64,000 nt of DNA from Actinoallomurus vinaceus (lineage in GTDB: Bacteria > Actinomycetota > Actinomycetes > Streptosporangiales > Streptosporangiaceae): the NCBI RefSeq assembly GCF_039542055.1, contig NZ_BAABHK010000011.1, positions 1 through 64,000 on the forward strand, written 5' to 3'. The notes below the pieces were generated by a model, which searched no databases, was not told the origin of the DNA, and saw nothing but the letters and a program-made list of their open reading frames with translations. Shown here piece after piece: positions 30,872 to 39,733 of the stretch; the first letter of the stretch is position 1, and each line of letters opens with the position of its first letter. A program made the translations under genes and the position numbers.

Positions 30872-31196
30872 GGACGACGGCGGCGACGATCAGCATCACC
30901 AGCGCGTTGGGCAGGCCCTTGAAGTCGCTCTTGCGCAGGTGGGCGCCTGCCGCGCCGATGAAGTAGAGGACGACGCCGATCGCGGCGGCGACGCCCAGCG
31001 GGCCGTACCACAGCCCGATGACCAGGCCCGCCGCGCCGGCGATCTCGCAGGCGGCCAGGAACGGGAACATGCCGAGCGGCACGCCGATGCTGGTCATGCC
31101 CTCGACGATCATCTTGTTGCGGGTCAGCTTGGCGAACGCGGAGAACAGCAGCGCGACCGCCAGCAGCAGGCCGACGATGGCATAGGCGACGAACAT
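30846..31196 (-). CDS. DoxX-like integral membrane protein
   Basis: The 116-residue protein has four transmembrane helices with the DoxX-like pattern: V-G-L-L-L-A-V-A-L-L-F-S-A-F-A-K-L at the start, L-A-A-C-E-I-A-G-A-A-G-L-V-I-G, then I-G-V-V-L-Y-F-I-G-A. DoxX-family proteins act in membrane redox or thiol stress, but this small group is uncharacterised. It is divergent from a MarR gene, probably its repressor. Start ATG 31196 is chosen because upstream in-frame Met codons run into the operator. Confidence 0.82.
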   Translation of the reverse strand: MFVAYAIVGLLLAVALLFSAFAKLTRNKMIVEGMTSIGVPLGMFPFLAACEIAGAAGLVIGLWYGPLGVAAAIGVVLYFIGAAGAHLRKSDFKGLPNALVMLIVAAVVLTLRALSL

Positions 31197-31245
31197 TGAG
31201 GCTCCCGACGATTGGGGCATTGGGAGCATGGAGATTAGCAGATCG

Positions 31246-31259
31246 TTGAAGGTTTTCAA
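31246..31259. promoter_or_regulatory. TTGAA-N4-TTCAA dyad between the DoxX-like and MarR genes
   Basis: TTGAAGGTTTTCAA (31246-31259) with flanking CG/TG pairs is a 14-18 base palindrome between starts at 31196 and 31303, in a locally AT-rich stretch. The MarR protein is the likely ligand. Confidence 0.5.
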
Positions 31260-31302
31260 TGATATAGATCTGCCGATCATCGACGGCTTGTATCATCGAG
31301 GA

Positions 31303-31740
31303 GTGATCCCGCACCGTCCCGGCCTCGCCCTCGCCTACGCAGGACAGATCGCCAACGGTCGGATCAAGGAGGCCCTTGCGGCGCACGGTCTCAAGCCCGC
31401 CCACTCCTACGTCCTGATGCTCCTCACCGACAAGGGCGCCATGGGGCAGCAGGCCCTCGTGGAGGAGCTCAACGTCGACCCGAGCGTGCTGGTCGCCATC
31501 CTCAACGACCTGGAGAGCGCCGGCCTGGCCGAGCGCCGCCGCGACCCGGCCGACCGCCGCCGGCACATCGTCGAGATCCGCGACCGCGGCGCGGAGCTGC
31601 TCGAAGAGGTCGACCGCGCCGTCGCGGCCGTCGAGGCAGAGCTGTTCGCCGACCTGGACACCGACGAGATCGCGGCCCTGCAGCGCCTCCTCGAGCGCGT
31701 CAAACCCGGCACCGACGACGGCTGCACCGAAGACCACTGA
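31303..31740 (+). CDS. MarR-family transcriptional regulator
   Basis: The 145-residue protein is a normal-length MarR: Y-V-L-M-L-L-T-D-K-G-A-M-G-Q-Q-A-L-V-E in the DNA-binding core and the wing R-R-R-D-P-A-D-R-R-R-H. GTG 31303 is preferred; the ATG at 31228 would place the palindrome inside the coding region. It is divergent from the DoxX-like gene and convergent with the LysR gene. The ligand is unknown. Confidence 0.87.
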   Translation: MIPHRPGLALAYAGQIANGRIKEALAAHGLKPAHSYVLMLLTDKGAMGQQALVEELNVDPSVLVAILNDLESAGLAERRRDPADRRRHIVEIRDRGAELLEEVDRAVAAVEAELFADLDTDEIAALQRLLERVKPGTDDGCTEDH

Positions 31741-31771
31741 CGCGTTCGATCGGCCGCGTGGCGCCACCGCA

Positions 31772-32728
31772 TCAGGTGCCGAAGGAGCAGGTTTCGCCTT
31801 CTTGGCGCCGACCGCCACGGTGGCCTCGGCGCGTGGTCTCACCGCCGTTCAGATCGGCGAGCGCCGTCAGGGCCGCGGCGATCGCGGGCTGGTGTTCGGC
31901 GCCCGCGCGTACCAGTGCCTCGACCGTCCGTCCTCGGCCGGGGAGCGGCAGCACCGCGACGCCTGCCGGTGGGTCGGCGCACAGGAGGTTCGGCAGGACC
32001 GTCACGGCGAGGCCGGTCGCTACCAGGGACAACGCCGATCGCAGATCGCTGTACCAGTGGTCGATCCGCGGGGTGAAGTCCGCGTTGCGACAGGCGTGCA
32101 CGAGGACCTCGTGGCATGCGCTCGACGTGGGCGCCGAGATCCACGCTCGATCGCGCAGGGGCCCGAGTCCGCCGTCTTCCACGGCCTGCCGCAGGTCTTC
32201 GGGTATGGCGACCATGAGGGGGTCGTCGAAGAGCGCCACCGCGGTGATTCCGCTCCACGGGGGCGGACCGAGCAGGTGGTAGCGGTACGCCACCGCGAGA
32301 TCGAGACCATGCTGCTTCAGCCGGGGCACGGAGTCCTCCGGTTCGGACTCGACGATCCGCGGCCGGAGCCGGGGATGGCGGGCGGTGAGCTCGGCGACGA
32401 GCGGTGCCGCGACCGTGGCCAGGGCGCTGGGGACGCAGCCGATCTCCAGCTCGCCGCTGGGCTCGGCGTCCAGGGTGCGGACGGCGCCCTCGGCGCGCTC
32501 CAGTGCGGCGAGCACGTGCTCGGACTCCGCGGCGAGCGCCGTCCCGGCCGCCGTGAGCCGCAGGATGCGGCCCTCCCGGCGGATCAGCGCCGCGCCGGCC
32601 TCCGTCTCCAGGACGCGCAGCTGCTGGGAGACCGCCGAGGGGGTCACGCCGTGGAGCTCCGCGACGGCCGTCACCCTGCCGTGTTCGGCCAGGTCGCGCA
32701 GCATCGTCAGGCGTTTCACGTCGAGCAT
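31772..32728 (-). CDS. LysR-family transcriptional regulator
   Basis: The 318-residue protein has a LysR N-terminal winged helix (L-H-G-V-T-P-S-A-V-S-Q-Q-L-R-V-L-E at residues 25-41). A periplasmic-binding-like effector domain follows (G-E-L-E-I-G-C-V-P-S-A, L-D-L-A-V-A-Y-R-Y, and V-A-T-G-L-A-V-T-V-L-P near 245). It is divergent from a short-chain dehydrogenase across 72 bases, the classical LysR-target geometry. The C-terminal ~20 residues are Arg/Gly-rich and extend beyond the usual fold. Confidence 0.9.
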   Translation of the reverse strand: MLDVKRLTMLRDLAEHGRVTAVAELHGVTPSAVSQQLRVLETEAGAALIRREGRILRLTAAGTALAAESEHVLAALERAEGAVRTLDAEPSGELEIGCVPSALATVAAPLVAELTARHPRLRPRIVESEPEDSVPRLKQHGLDLAVAYRYHLLGPPPWSGITAVALFDDPLMVAIPEDLRQAVEDGGLGPLRDRAWISAPTSSACHEVLVHACRNADFTPRIDHWYSDLRSALSLVATGLAVTVLPNLLCADPPAGVAVLPLPGRGRTVEALVRAGAEHQPAIAAALTALADLNGGETTRRGHRGGRRQEGETCSFGT

Positions 32729-32800
32729 GAGCTCAGCTTAACAAGTGCTGTAGTTGAAGTAGCTGGACTTCACTATGCCGCCGGGCGCATGCTTCCGACC

Positions 32801-33403
32801 ATGAAGATCCTGCTGATCGGAGCGAACGGCACCCTCGGGCGAGCCGTCCACGCGGTCCTGTCGCGGCGCGGCCACGAGGTGGTCACCGCCTCCCGCAAGG
32901 ACAGCGACCTGTACGTCGACATCACCGATCCCGCGTCCATCGGCGCGCTGTACGAGCGGGTCGGTACGGTCGACGCGGTCGCGTGCGCGGCGGGCCCCGT
33001 CCCCTGGCGGCCTCTCGCCGAACTCGACCTACGGGACGTCCGGGACGGCCTCGACGGCAAGGCCGTCAGCCAGATCGAGCTGGTCCGCCAGGGCCTGCAC
33101 CGCGTCGCCGAGGACGGCTCGTACACGCTCATCACCGGCATCCTGGCCCGCGAGCCGATCCGTACCGGCGCCGTCGCCTCGCTGGCCAACGGCGCGGTGG
33201 AGGCGTTCGTACGCGCCGCCGCGATCGAACTGCCCGGCCGGCAGCGCATCAACGCGGTGAGCCCCACGGTCTTCGAGGAGTCCCTCGCGGAGTACGACGC
33301 GGTGTTCGCCGGCTTCGACGCCGTGCCGGTGGACCGGGCCGCCGCGGCGTACGTCCGTTCGATCGAAGGGCACCAGACCGGACAGGTCTACCGAGTGGAA
33401 TGA
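32801..33403 (+). CDS. Short-chain dehydrogenase/reductase
   Basis: The 200-residue protein is a compact SDR: nucleotide-binding G-A-N-G-T-L-G near residue 9, C-A-A-G-P-V-P-W near 66, T-G-I-L-A at the active-site strand, and I-N-A-V-S-P-T-V-F near 150. The usual Y-x-x-x-K is not obvious: the region reads S-L-A-N-G-A-V-E-A-F, so the catalytic Tyr may be missing, as in several short SDRs of this type. Start is ATG 32801; ATG 32789 is possible. LysR-regulated by context; substrate unknown. Confidence 0.85.
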   Translation: MKILLIGANGTLGRAVHAVLSRRGHEVVTASRKDSDLYVDITDPASIGALYERVGTVDAVACAAGPVPWRPLAELDLRDVRDGLDGKAVSQIELVRQGLHRVAEDGSYTLITGILAREPIRTGAVASLANGAVEAFVRAAAIELPGRQRINAVSPTVFEESLAEYDAVFAGFDAVPVDRAAAAYVRSIEGHQTGQVYRVE

Positions 33404-33423
33404 GCGGTCACCGCGCCCGGCGG

Positions 33424-34437
33424 TCAGTCATGGCTGATGATCACCTTGCCGAAGCCGCCGCCGGACTCGACGTAGCCGAAGGCGTCGGGCACCTTCTCGA
33501 ACGGGAAGACCCGGTCGATCACCGGGCGCAGCCGATGCGTCGTGACGGCGCGGTTCAGCTCGAGGAAGTGCGCGCGGCTGCCCGTGGCGACGCGGCGCAG
33601 CACCGCGCCCGCGCCGAAGAGGATCCCCGGATCGATCGCCTTCGCCCCCTCCGCGCCGGACAGCCAGTAGCCGACGAAGGCCACCTCGCCACTCGGCGCG
33701 ACGGACTTCAGCGACTGCTCCAGCGGGCCGGTCGCGTCGACGACGCGATCGGCGCCCACACCGCCGGTCAGGTCGCGTACCCGATCCGACCACTCGGGGT
33801 TCTCCCGGTAATCGATCACCTCGTCGGCGCCCAGCTCGCGTAGCCGCGCGGCCTTGGCGGCGCTGGACGTGGTCACGATCACCCGCGCGCCCGCCAGCTT
33901 GGCGAACCGCAGGACGAACAGCGACACCGCCCCGGACCCCAGCGTCAGCACGGTCTCGCCGGGACGGGGTGCACCGCCGCCGGCCAGGGCGTTCCACGCG
34001 GTCACCGCCGCCAGCGGGAACGCCGCGGCCTCCTCGTACGACAGGTGCTCCGGGATGGGCACGACGCCGTTCTCGCTCAGCACCGCGTACTCGGTGAGCA
34101 TGCCGTCGATCATCGTGCCGAGCTGCGCGGCGTTGTCGCGGCGGAACGGGCCGTCGAGCCAGTACGGGAAGACGGTGGCCGCCACCCGGTCGCCCGGCTT
34201 GACGCGGCCGACGCCCTCCCCGACCGCCACGACCTCTCCGACCCCCTCGCACCCGGGCACCACACCCGGTCTGATCGGCAGGGGATAGTTGTCGGCGAGC
34301 ACCATCAGGTCACGGAAGCCGAGGGCGTTCGCGCGCACTCTGACCACCACCTGCCCCCGTCCGGGTTCGGGCTCGGCGTGCTCCTGGACCGTCAGACCGG
34401 CGAGTCCCCGGCCCGGGTCAAGGTGATAACTCTTCAT
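33424..34437 (-). CDS. NAD(P)-dependent alcohol dehydrogenase / quinone-oxidoreductase-like MDR protein
   Basis: The 337-residue protein is a medium-chain dehydrogenase/reductase: R-A-N-A-L-G-F-R-D-L-M at about residue 40 (no catalytic-zinc Cys), P-G-C-E-G-V-G-E-V, and the Rossmann motif L-G-S-G-A-V-S near 170. The lack of zinc ligands fits the quinone-reductase-type branch, which uses NADPH on enones or quinones. ATG 34437 gives the standard start M-K-S-Y-H-L. It is convergent with the SDR gene and divergent from an XRE regulator. Confidence 0.87.
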   Translation of the reverse strand: MKSYHLDPGRGLAGLTVQEHAEPEPGRGQVVVRVRANALGFRDLMVLADNYPLPIRPGVVPGCEGVGEVVAVGEGVGRVKPGDRVAATVFPYWLDGPFRRDNAAQLGTMIDGMLTEYAVLSENGVVPIPEHLSYEEAAAFPLAAVTAWNALAGGGAPRPGETVLTLGSGAVSLFVLRFAKLAGARVIVTTSSAAKAARLRELGADEVIDYRENPEWSDRVRDLTGGVGADRVVDATGPLEQSLKSVAPSGEVAFVGYWLSGAEGAKAIDPGILFGAGAVLRRVATGSRAHFLELNRAVTTHRLRPVIDRVFPFEKVPDAFGYVESGGGFGKVIISHD

Positions 34438-34568
34438 CGAACGGCCTCTCAGTGTCATGGGTCGGCCCGTGGTGAGCCGCCGGGGGTGATCCTGCGGAGG
34501 GGCGTGACATCCGGCAATTCCCCCGAGGGAATCGCCCGGCCTCCCGAACGCCCGGTAGAACTGCGTTT

Positions 34569-35363
34569 GTGACCATTACGACGGAGCGGATCGGCGTCGG
34601 CGCGGAGCTGAAGCGCTGGCGCCGGGCTCGACGGCTGAGCCAGCTCGAGCTCGCCACGCTGACCGGCACGACCCAGCGGCACCTGAGCTTCATCGAGAGC
34701 GGCCGCTCTCAGCCCGGCCGCGCGATCGTGATCCGGCTGGCCGAGTCGCTCGGCCTGTCGCTGCGGGAGCGCAACGACCTGCTGACCACGGCCGGCTACG
34801 CGCCGGTGTTCAGCGAGTCGGGCCTGGACGAGGAGGCGCTGCGCCCGGTCCGGGCCGCGCTGGAGCAGATCCTGTACGGCCATCTGCCGTATCCGGCGCT
34901 CGTCGTCGGCCCGTACGGCCGGGTGGTGGCGGTCAACGACGCCGTCGAGGTGTTCACCGAGGGGGCGTCGCCGGAACTGCTCGAGCCTCCGGTCAACATG
35001 CTGCGGCTCATGCTCCACCCGGACGGCATGGGGCGAAGGGTGCGCAACCTGGGCGAGTGGGGCCGGCACGTCACCGAGAACCTCCGCGCCCGGGCACGCC
35101 GCAGCCCGGACCCTCGCCTCGACGACCTCGTCGCTGAACTGGCCGGATACGTACCTGACGTCCCGGTCGGCCCGGACCACCTGGGTTTCTCCGTGCCGAT
35201 GCGGCTGGCGTCGGCGGACGGCGAACTTCGGCTGATCACGACGCTGACGTCATTCGCCACCGCGACCGACGTCACGCTCGCCGAACTCCGCCTGGAGGCA
35301 TTCCTCCCCGCCGACCAGGCCACCGCCGAGCTCCTCCGGCTCCGGGCCGACCGCCACCAGTAG
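34569..35363 (+). CDS. XRE-family regulator with MmyB-like ligand-binding domain
   Basis: Residues about 8-70 are a helix-turn-helix (R-R-L-S-Q-L-E-L-A-T-L-T-G-T-T-Q-R-H-L-S-F-I). Residues about 100-255 match the MmyB-like PAS-type domain (P-A-L-V-V-G-P-Y-G-R-V-V-A-V-N-D-A, and M-L-R-L-M-L-H-P-D-G). GTG 34569 follows a TAGAAC -10-like hexamer by about 8 bases, suggesting leaderless translation. It is divergent from the MDR dehydrogenase, its probable target. Confidence 0.88.
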   Translation: MTITTERIGVGAELKRWRRARRLSQLELATLTGTTQRHLSFIESGRSQPGRAIVIRLAESLGLSLRERNDLLTTAGYAPVFSESGLDEEALRPVRAALEQILYGHLPYPALVVGPYGRVVAVNDAVEVFTEGASPELLEPPVNMLRLMLHPDGMGRRVRNLGEWGRHVTENLRARARRSPDPRLDDLVAELAGYVPDVPVGPDHLGFSVPMRLASADGELRLITTLTSFATATDVTLAELRLEAFLPADQATAELLRLRADRHQ

Positions 35364-35372
35364 CATTCCGGC

Positions 35373-36074
35373 GTGCGGACTCTGGTTCTCTGGGACATCG
35401 ACCACACGCTGGTCAGCATCACCGGGCTCAGCGCGGAGATCCACGCGGCGGTATTCCAGGCGATCATCGGCCGCCCTCTCGAACGCCTCGCGCACATGGC
35501 CGGGCGGACCGACCGCGCGATCATCTCCGAAACGCTGCAGCTGCATTCCCTCACGCCCACCGAGGACGTGATGACCGCCTTCGGCGACGCGCTGGCGACC
35601 GCCTTCACCGACCGCGCCGACGACCTCCGGAGGCGTGGACGGATCCTCCCCGGCGTCGAAGAGGCACTGTCGGCACTGGCGGCCCGGCCCGAGGTCGTTC
35701 AGTCCGTCCTCACCGGCAACATGGATTCGATCGCGTCCGCCAAGCTGACCGCCTTCGGCCTGCACCGCTTTGTCGATCTGGACATCGGCGCCTTCGGTTT
35801 CGACGGCCTGGAACGCCCACCGCTCGTCGGGCTGGCCCGCGAACGCGCGGCCGAGAAGTACGGCGGCTCGTTCGATCCCGCGCACACGGTTCTGGTCGGT
35901 GACACGCCGCACGACGTCCTGGCCGGTCACCACGGCGGCGCCCGGGTCGTCGCCGTGGCGACCGGCGCGAGCGACGAGGCGGCGCTGAGGGCGGCGGGCG
36001 CGGAACTCGTCCTCGCCGACCTCTCCGACACCGACGACGTCGTACGGTCGGTCCTCGGCCTCAGCGCGCCCTGA
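35373..36074 (+). CDS. HAD-superfamily hydrolase
   Basis: The 233-residue protein has the HAD motifs: D-I-D-H-T-L (motif I nucleophile Asp8), S-V-L-T-G-N (motif II) near residue 113, a Lys near 165, and V-G-D-T-P-H-D (motif IV) near 175. The cap domain lies between residues 18 and 90. It resembles phosphoglycolate-phosphatase-type enzymes acting on small phosphoesters. It starts 9 bases after the XRE gene, so the pair may be co-transcribed. Specificity is unknown. Confidence 0.88.
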   Translation: MRTLVLWDIDHTLVSITGLSAEIHAAVFQAIIGRPLERLAHMAGRTDRAIISETLQLHSLTPTEDVMTAFGDALATAFTDRADDLRRRGRILPGVEEALSALAARPEVVQSVLTGNMDSIASAKLTAFGLHRFVDLDIGAFGFDGLERPPLVGLARERAAEKYGGSFDPAHTVLVGDTPHDVLAGHHGGARVVAVATGASDEAALRAAGAELVLADLSDTDDVVRSVLGLSAP

Positions 36075-36178
36075 TCTGGCCACGAAGGCTCAGTCCTCGA
36101 CGGAGTACGGCGTCCAGGTCGGCGACGACGGGCAGCGGCCGCGCCCCGTACAGCGGCGCTGTCCGTCACAGTCGTCGT

Positions 36179-36556
36179 TCAGCGCGGCACGAGCCTGAGG
36201 GTCGTCTCGCGCGCGTCGGGAGCCACCATCGGGTCGACGTAGGTCGCGCTGTAGCGGCCGTACTTGGTGCGGTAGGCGGCGTCGATCCGGTTGTTGACGC
36301 CGGGGTCGGTCTCCTCGACGAAGGCGACGTCCCTGTCGACGCCGCCGGCGCGGATGCGGCCTTCATGGTTCGCCTGCGCGGCGCGGAACCAGGAGCCGCC
36401 GCGGCCCCGGTAGGAGCGGACGTACAAGTCGTCGCCGTCGCGGACGACCCAGATCGGCACAGGGGTGCGCGGCGTGCCGTCGCCTCGCAGTGGCGCGATC
36501 CGCAGTTCGTCCGCCGTCGCGATCCTCTCGAGCTCCTCGCTCGTCCACGTCATCAT
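36179..36556 (-). CDS. DUF2255 family protein
   Basis: The 125-residue protein matches DUF2255: A-T-A-D-E-L-R-I-A-P-L-R, T-P-V-P-I-W-V-V-R-D-G-D-D-L-Y-V-R-S and a central G-S-W-F-R-A-A. The fold is a split beta barrel like that of F420/FMN-binding pyridoxamine-oxidase relatives. AGGAGG precedes ATG 36556 (ATG 36553 is also possible). It is the last gene of a three-gene run with an alcohol dehydrogenase and a cupin. Confidence 0.87.
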   Translation of the reverse strand: MMTWTSEELERIATADELRIAPLRGDGTPRTPVPIWVVRDGDDLYVRSYRGRGGSWFRAAQANHEGRIRAGGVDRDVAFVEETDPGVNNRIDAAYRTKYGRYSATYVDPMVAPDARETTLRLVPR

Positions 36557-36574
36557 CTGTTTCCTCCTGTGACG

Positions 36575-37591
36575 TCAGGGGAGCAGCAGCGTCTTGATGG
36601 CGCGGCGTTCGTCCATCGCCTTGTAGCCTTTGGCGACCTGCTCCAAGGGCAGGGTCAGGTCGAAGACCTTGCCCGGGTCGATCCGGCCGCCCCAGACCCG
36701 GTCGATGAGGTCGGGCAGGTAGCCGCGTACGGGGGCCGGGCCGCCGCGCAGCCCGACGTGGGAGAAGAAGAGCTCCTCGCCTGGTATCTCCACGTCGTGG
36801 GGGACGCCGACGAAGCCGACGTTGCCGCCCGGGCGGGTCGAGCGCAGGGCCTGGAGCATCGACTCGGCGGTGCCGACGCACTCCAGCACCGAGTCGGCGC
36901 CGATGCCGTCGGTCAGGTCCTTGATGCGGGCCACGCCCTCGTCGCCGCGCTCGGTGACGATGTCGGTGGCGCCGAACTCGCGGGCGAGCCTCTGGCGGGG
37001 CTCGTGGCGGCTCATGGCGATGATGCGCTCGGCGCCGAGTTCCTTGGCCGCGATGACGCCGCACAGGCCGACGGCGCCGTCGCCGACGACGGCGACGGTG
37101 GAGCCCGGCCTGACCTCGGCGGCCACGGCGGCGTACCAGCCGGTGCCCATGACGTCCGACAGGGTGAGCAGGCTGGGCACGAGCTCGTCGGCGGGGCGGT
37201 CGGGGGTGGCGACGAGGGTGCCCTGGGCCTGCGGGATGCGGACGTACTCGGCCTGGCAGGTGCTCATGAACTCGCGGTGCACGCAGGAGGACTGGTACCC
37301 GTTGCGGCAGTTGGGACAGGTGTTGTCCGAGGTGGCGAACGAGCCGATGACGAACTCGCCCGGCTTCACCGAGGTCACCTCACGGCCGACCTCCTCGACC
37401 ACGCCGACGTACTCGTGGCCCATCGGGTGCGGCTCGGTGACCGGTTCGATGCCCCGGTACGCCCACAGGTCCGACCCGCACACGCAGGTGGCGACGGTAC
37501 GGATGATCGCGTCAGTGGGGTTGATGATCGTCGGGTCGTCGCGCTCCTCGAAGCGCACGTCCCCGGGAGCGTGAATGACGGCTCCGCGCAT
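36575..37591 (-). CDS. Zinc-dependent alcohol dehydrogenase
   Basis: The 338-residue protein is a zinc MDR: catalytic ligands C-V-C-G-S-D near residue 38 and G-H-E-Y-V near 58, structural-zinc Cys in C-P-N-C-R-N-G-Y-Q-S-S-C, and Rossmann motif V-G-D-G-A-V-G-L near 165. It oxidises alcohols or reduces aldehydes with NAD(P). Only three of the four usual structural-zinc Cys are clear. AAGGAG precedes ATG 37591. Gaps to neighbours are short (18 and 55 bases), indicating one operon with DUF2255 and the cupin. Confidence 0.9.
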   Translation of the reverse strand: MRGAVIHAPGDVRFEERDDPTIINPTDAIIRTVATCVCGSDLWAYRGIEPVTEPHPMGHEYVGVVEEVGREVTSVKPGEFVIGSFATSDNTCPNCRNGYQSSCVHREFMSTCQAEYVRIPQAQGTLVATPDRPADELVPSLLTLSDVMGTGWYAAVAAEVRPGSTVAVVGDGAVGLCGVIAAKELGAERIIAMSRHEPRQRLAREFGATDIVTERGDEGVARIKDLTDGIGADSVLECVGTAESMLQALRSTRPGGNVGFVGVPHDVEIPGEELFFSHVGLRGGPAPVRGYLPDLIDRVWGGRIDPGKVFDLTLPLEQVAKGYKAMDERRAIKTLLLP

Positions 37592-37646
37592 GATGGTCTC
37601 CTTGCTCTTGGGCGGGCCGAGCCCGCCCCGTCGTGCGATCGGCGGG

Positions 37647-38120
37647 TCAGCGGCGCGTGCTGACGCGGGGCCCCTGATACTCGGCGTCGGTGACGTGCTC
37701 GAGCCAGGAGACGCCGTCGCCTTCCCACAGCGCCAGGTGGCTCATGAACCGGTCCGGGGCGGCCCCGTGCCAGTGCTCTTCACCCGCCGGGGTGTGGACG
37801 ATGTCGCCGGGGTGGGCCTCGATGAGCTCGCCGCCACGAGACTGGATCAGCGCGACGCCCTCGACGATGTAGAGGGTCTGGCCCAGCCCGTGCGAGTGCC
37901 AGGCGGTACGGGCCCCGGGCGAGAACCTGACCATGTTCGCCCTGGCCTGTGCCGGGAGGTCGGTCGGGGTGGGCCGGGAGGTCGGTCGGGGTCGGTTGGT
38001 CGGGGTGGGCTGGTCGGGAGGGAAAGGGTCCTCGCCCCGGTAGATCACGTCGAACCAGACGTCCCCCGTGAACCACTCGGCCGGTCCCTTGGCGGTCGAC
38101 GGCTTCTTCAGTAGCTCCAT
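37647..38120 (-). CDS. Cupin-domain protein with a repeat-encoded proline-rich insert
   Basis: The 157-residue protein is a small cupin of the carboxymuconolactone-neighbour type: A-K-G-P-A-E-W-F-T-G-D-V-W-F at the start, R-T-A-W-H-S-H-G-L-G-Q-T (metal ligands), and H-P-G-D-I-V-H-T-P-A-G-E-E-H-W-H. Between residues about 32 and 58 the usual short loop is replaced by a Pro/Thr-rich stretch (P-T-P-T-N-R-P-R-P-T) encoded by GGTCGGGGT-type direct repeats near 37955-38030; the frame is kept. Start is ATG 38120. Confidence 0.88.
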   Translation of the reverse strand: MELLKKPSTAKGPAEWFTGDVWFDVIYRGEDPFPPDQPTPTNRPRPTSRPTPTDLPAQARANMVRFSPGARTAWHSHGLGQTLYIVEGVALIQSRGGELIEAHPGDIVHTPAGEEHWHGAAPDRFMSHLALWEGDGVSWLEHVTDAEYQGPRVSTRR

Positions 38121-38379
38121 CACGTTCTCCCTGATCCGCGCTGAGATGAGGTGCTGCCGCTCCGGCGCTCGCGACGGAAGCGGATTTGTGAGATGCGGCT
38201 GAGCCGGCCGCGATGGCGACGAAGCGCGGCCGGGTCGTTCCTGGTCGGCGACCAACGGCAAGGCGCGGCTTCGCCCGCACTACCCATGAAACAGCCGATG
38301 CTCCGGGCAAAGAAGGCTCTGCCGGTCCAGGTAATGACAGAACACCCCAGAGTTCGCGAGCCGTACGTAGCCTGGGGCC

Positions 38380-39273
38380 GTGGACAGCAGGAACGACGTT
38401 CGGGAGTTCCTGGCCTCCCGGCGCGCCAGGATCACTCCGCAGCAGGCGGGACTGCCCGCGTACGGCGGCAACCGGCGCGTTCCCGGGCTCCGCCGGGAAG
38501 AGGTCGCCATGCTCGCCGGGGTCAGCGTCGACTACTACAACCGCCTCGAACGCGGGAACCTCAGCGGGGCCTCCGAGAGCGTGCTCGAAGCACTCGTCCG
38601 CGCGCTGCAACTCGACGAGGCCGAGCGCGAGCATCTCTTCGACCTGGCCCGCGCGGCGAACTCCACGCCGCGACGCCGCCGCCCCGCGCGGCAGCGGATC
38701 CGGCCGGGCATCCAGCGCCTCCTCGACTCGATGACCGACGCGCCGGCGTTCGTCCGTAACGGGCGCCTGGACGTCCTCGCCGCCAACCGGCTCGGCCGCG
38801 CCCTGTACTCACCGGTCTTCGACGACCCGGCGCGACCCGTCAACCTCGCCCGGTTCCGGTTCCTCAACTCCCGCGCCAGGGACTTTTACCCCGACTGGGA
38901 GGATTCGGCCAACACCACCGTGGCGCTGCTGCGCACCGAGGCCGGCCGCGACCCCCACGACCGGGCCCTGCAGGACCTGATCGGCGAGCTCGCCACCCGC
39001 AGCGAGGAGTTTCGCACTCTCTGGGCCGCGCACAACGTCCGTCTCCATCACACCGGAGTCAAGAACTTCCACCACCCCGTCGTCGGCGACCTCAGCCTCC
39101 CCTTCGAGGCGATGCCGCTGCCGGCCGACCCGGGCCTGACGCTCACCGCGTTCAGCGCCGAACCCGGCACTCCGGCCCAGGACGCGCTCAACCTCCTCGG
39201 CAGCTGGGCGGCGAGCCTGGAGCAGACCGACGAGACGCAAGAAGCCAGGTCGGCCGAAGGCCCCGGCGCATAG
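38380..39273 (+). CDS. XRE-family regulator with MmyB-like ligand-binding domain
   Basis: The 297-residue protein begins with the typical MmyB-family start (R-E-F-L-A-S-R-R-A-R-I-T-P-Q-Q-A-G-L), an HTH (R-R-E-E-V-A-M-L-A-G-V-S-V-D-Y-Y), and a C-terminal PAS-like domain (L-D-V-L-A-A-N-R-L-G-R-A-L-Y, and H-T-G-V-K-N-F-H-H-P-V-V-G). These regulators usually sit opposite oxidoreductase operons, as here with cupin/ADH/DUF2255. GTG 38380 is the start. The 259-base divergent gap carries no clear palindrome. Confidence 0.92.
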   Translation: MDSRNDVREFLASRRARITPQQAGLPAYGGNRRVPGLRREEVAMLAGVSVDYYNRLERGNLSGASESVLEALVRALQLDEAEREHLFDLARAANSTPRRRRPARQRIRPGIQRLLDSMTDAPAFVRNGRLDVLAANRLGRALYSPVFDDPARPVNLARFRFLNSRARDFYPDWEDSANTTVALLRTEAGRDPHDRALQDLIGELATRSEEFRTLWAAHNVRLHHTGVKNFHHPVVGDLSLPFEAMPLPADPGLTLTAFSAEPGTPAQDALNLLGSWAASLEQTDETQEARSAEGPGA

Positions 39274-39402
39274 CGGCCCATCGTCCGGGATACCGGCGAC
39301 CACAATGGATTCACCGTCGCCTTGGTCGATTCAGCGGCACCCGCTGCGCGCGAACCGCCGGATCCGTCACGGGGGACTTTGCCAATCCTTTACCCTGATG
39401 CT

Positions 39403-39726
39403 GTGACCTGCCCTAAGTGCCACAGCCCGATGCAGACGTTCAACCGACAAGGCATCCACATCGAGCAATGCGCCGGGTGCGGCGGGATCTTCCTCGACCG
39501 CGGCGAGCTCGAACAGATCGTGATGGCGGAACAACGGCACTATGCCGCGCCGCCGCCCTACCCCGGCGGTTACTCGGACTCCCCGCCCCCGTACCAGGGG
39601 CACCGTGACTCTCCGCCGCCGTACCACCCGGGCCACGCCCCCCACCACGGGCACTACAAGGACTCACCCCCGCCGTACGGACATCGTGGTCGCAGACGGG
39701 GCTTCCTCGAGGAGCTCTTCGACTGA
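39403..39726 (+). CDS. TFIIB-type zinc-ribbon protein with PPPY repeats
   Basis: The 107-residue protein starts with a zinc ribbon: C-P-K-C near residue 2, C-A-G-C-G-G-I-F-L-D-R-G-E-L near 24. The second half is a low-complexity tail with four P-P-P-Y motifs, three in D-S-P-P-P-Y. A C-terminal R-G-F-L-E-E-L-F-D ends it. GTG 39403 lies about 7 bases after TACCCT, suggesting a leaderless transcript. The ribbon probably binds zinc and nucleic acid or protein; the tail's partner is unknown. Confidence 0.78.
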   Translation: MTCPKCHSPMQTFNRQGIHIEQCAGCGGIFLDRGELEQIVMAEQRHYAAPPPYPGGYSDSPPPYQGHRDSPPPYHPGHAPHHGHYKDSPPPYGHRGRRRGFLEELFD

Positions 39727-39733
39727 CCGCCCG

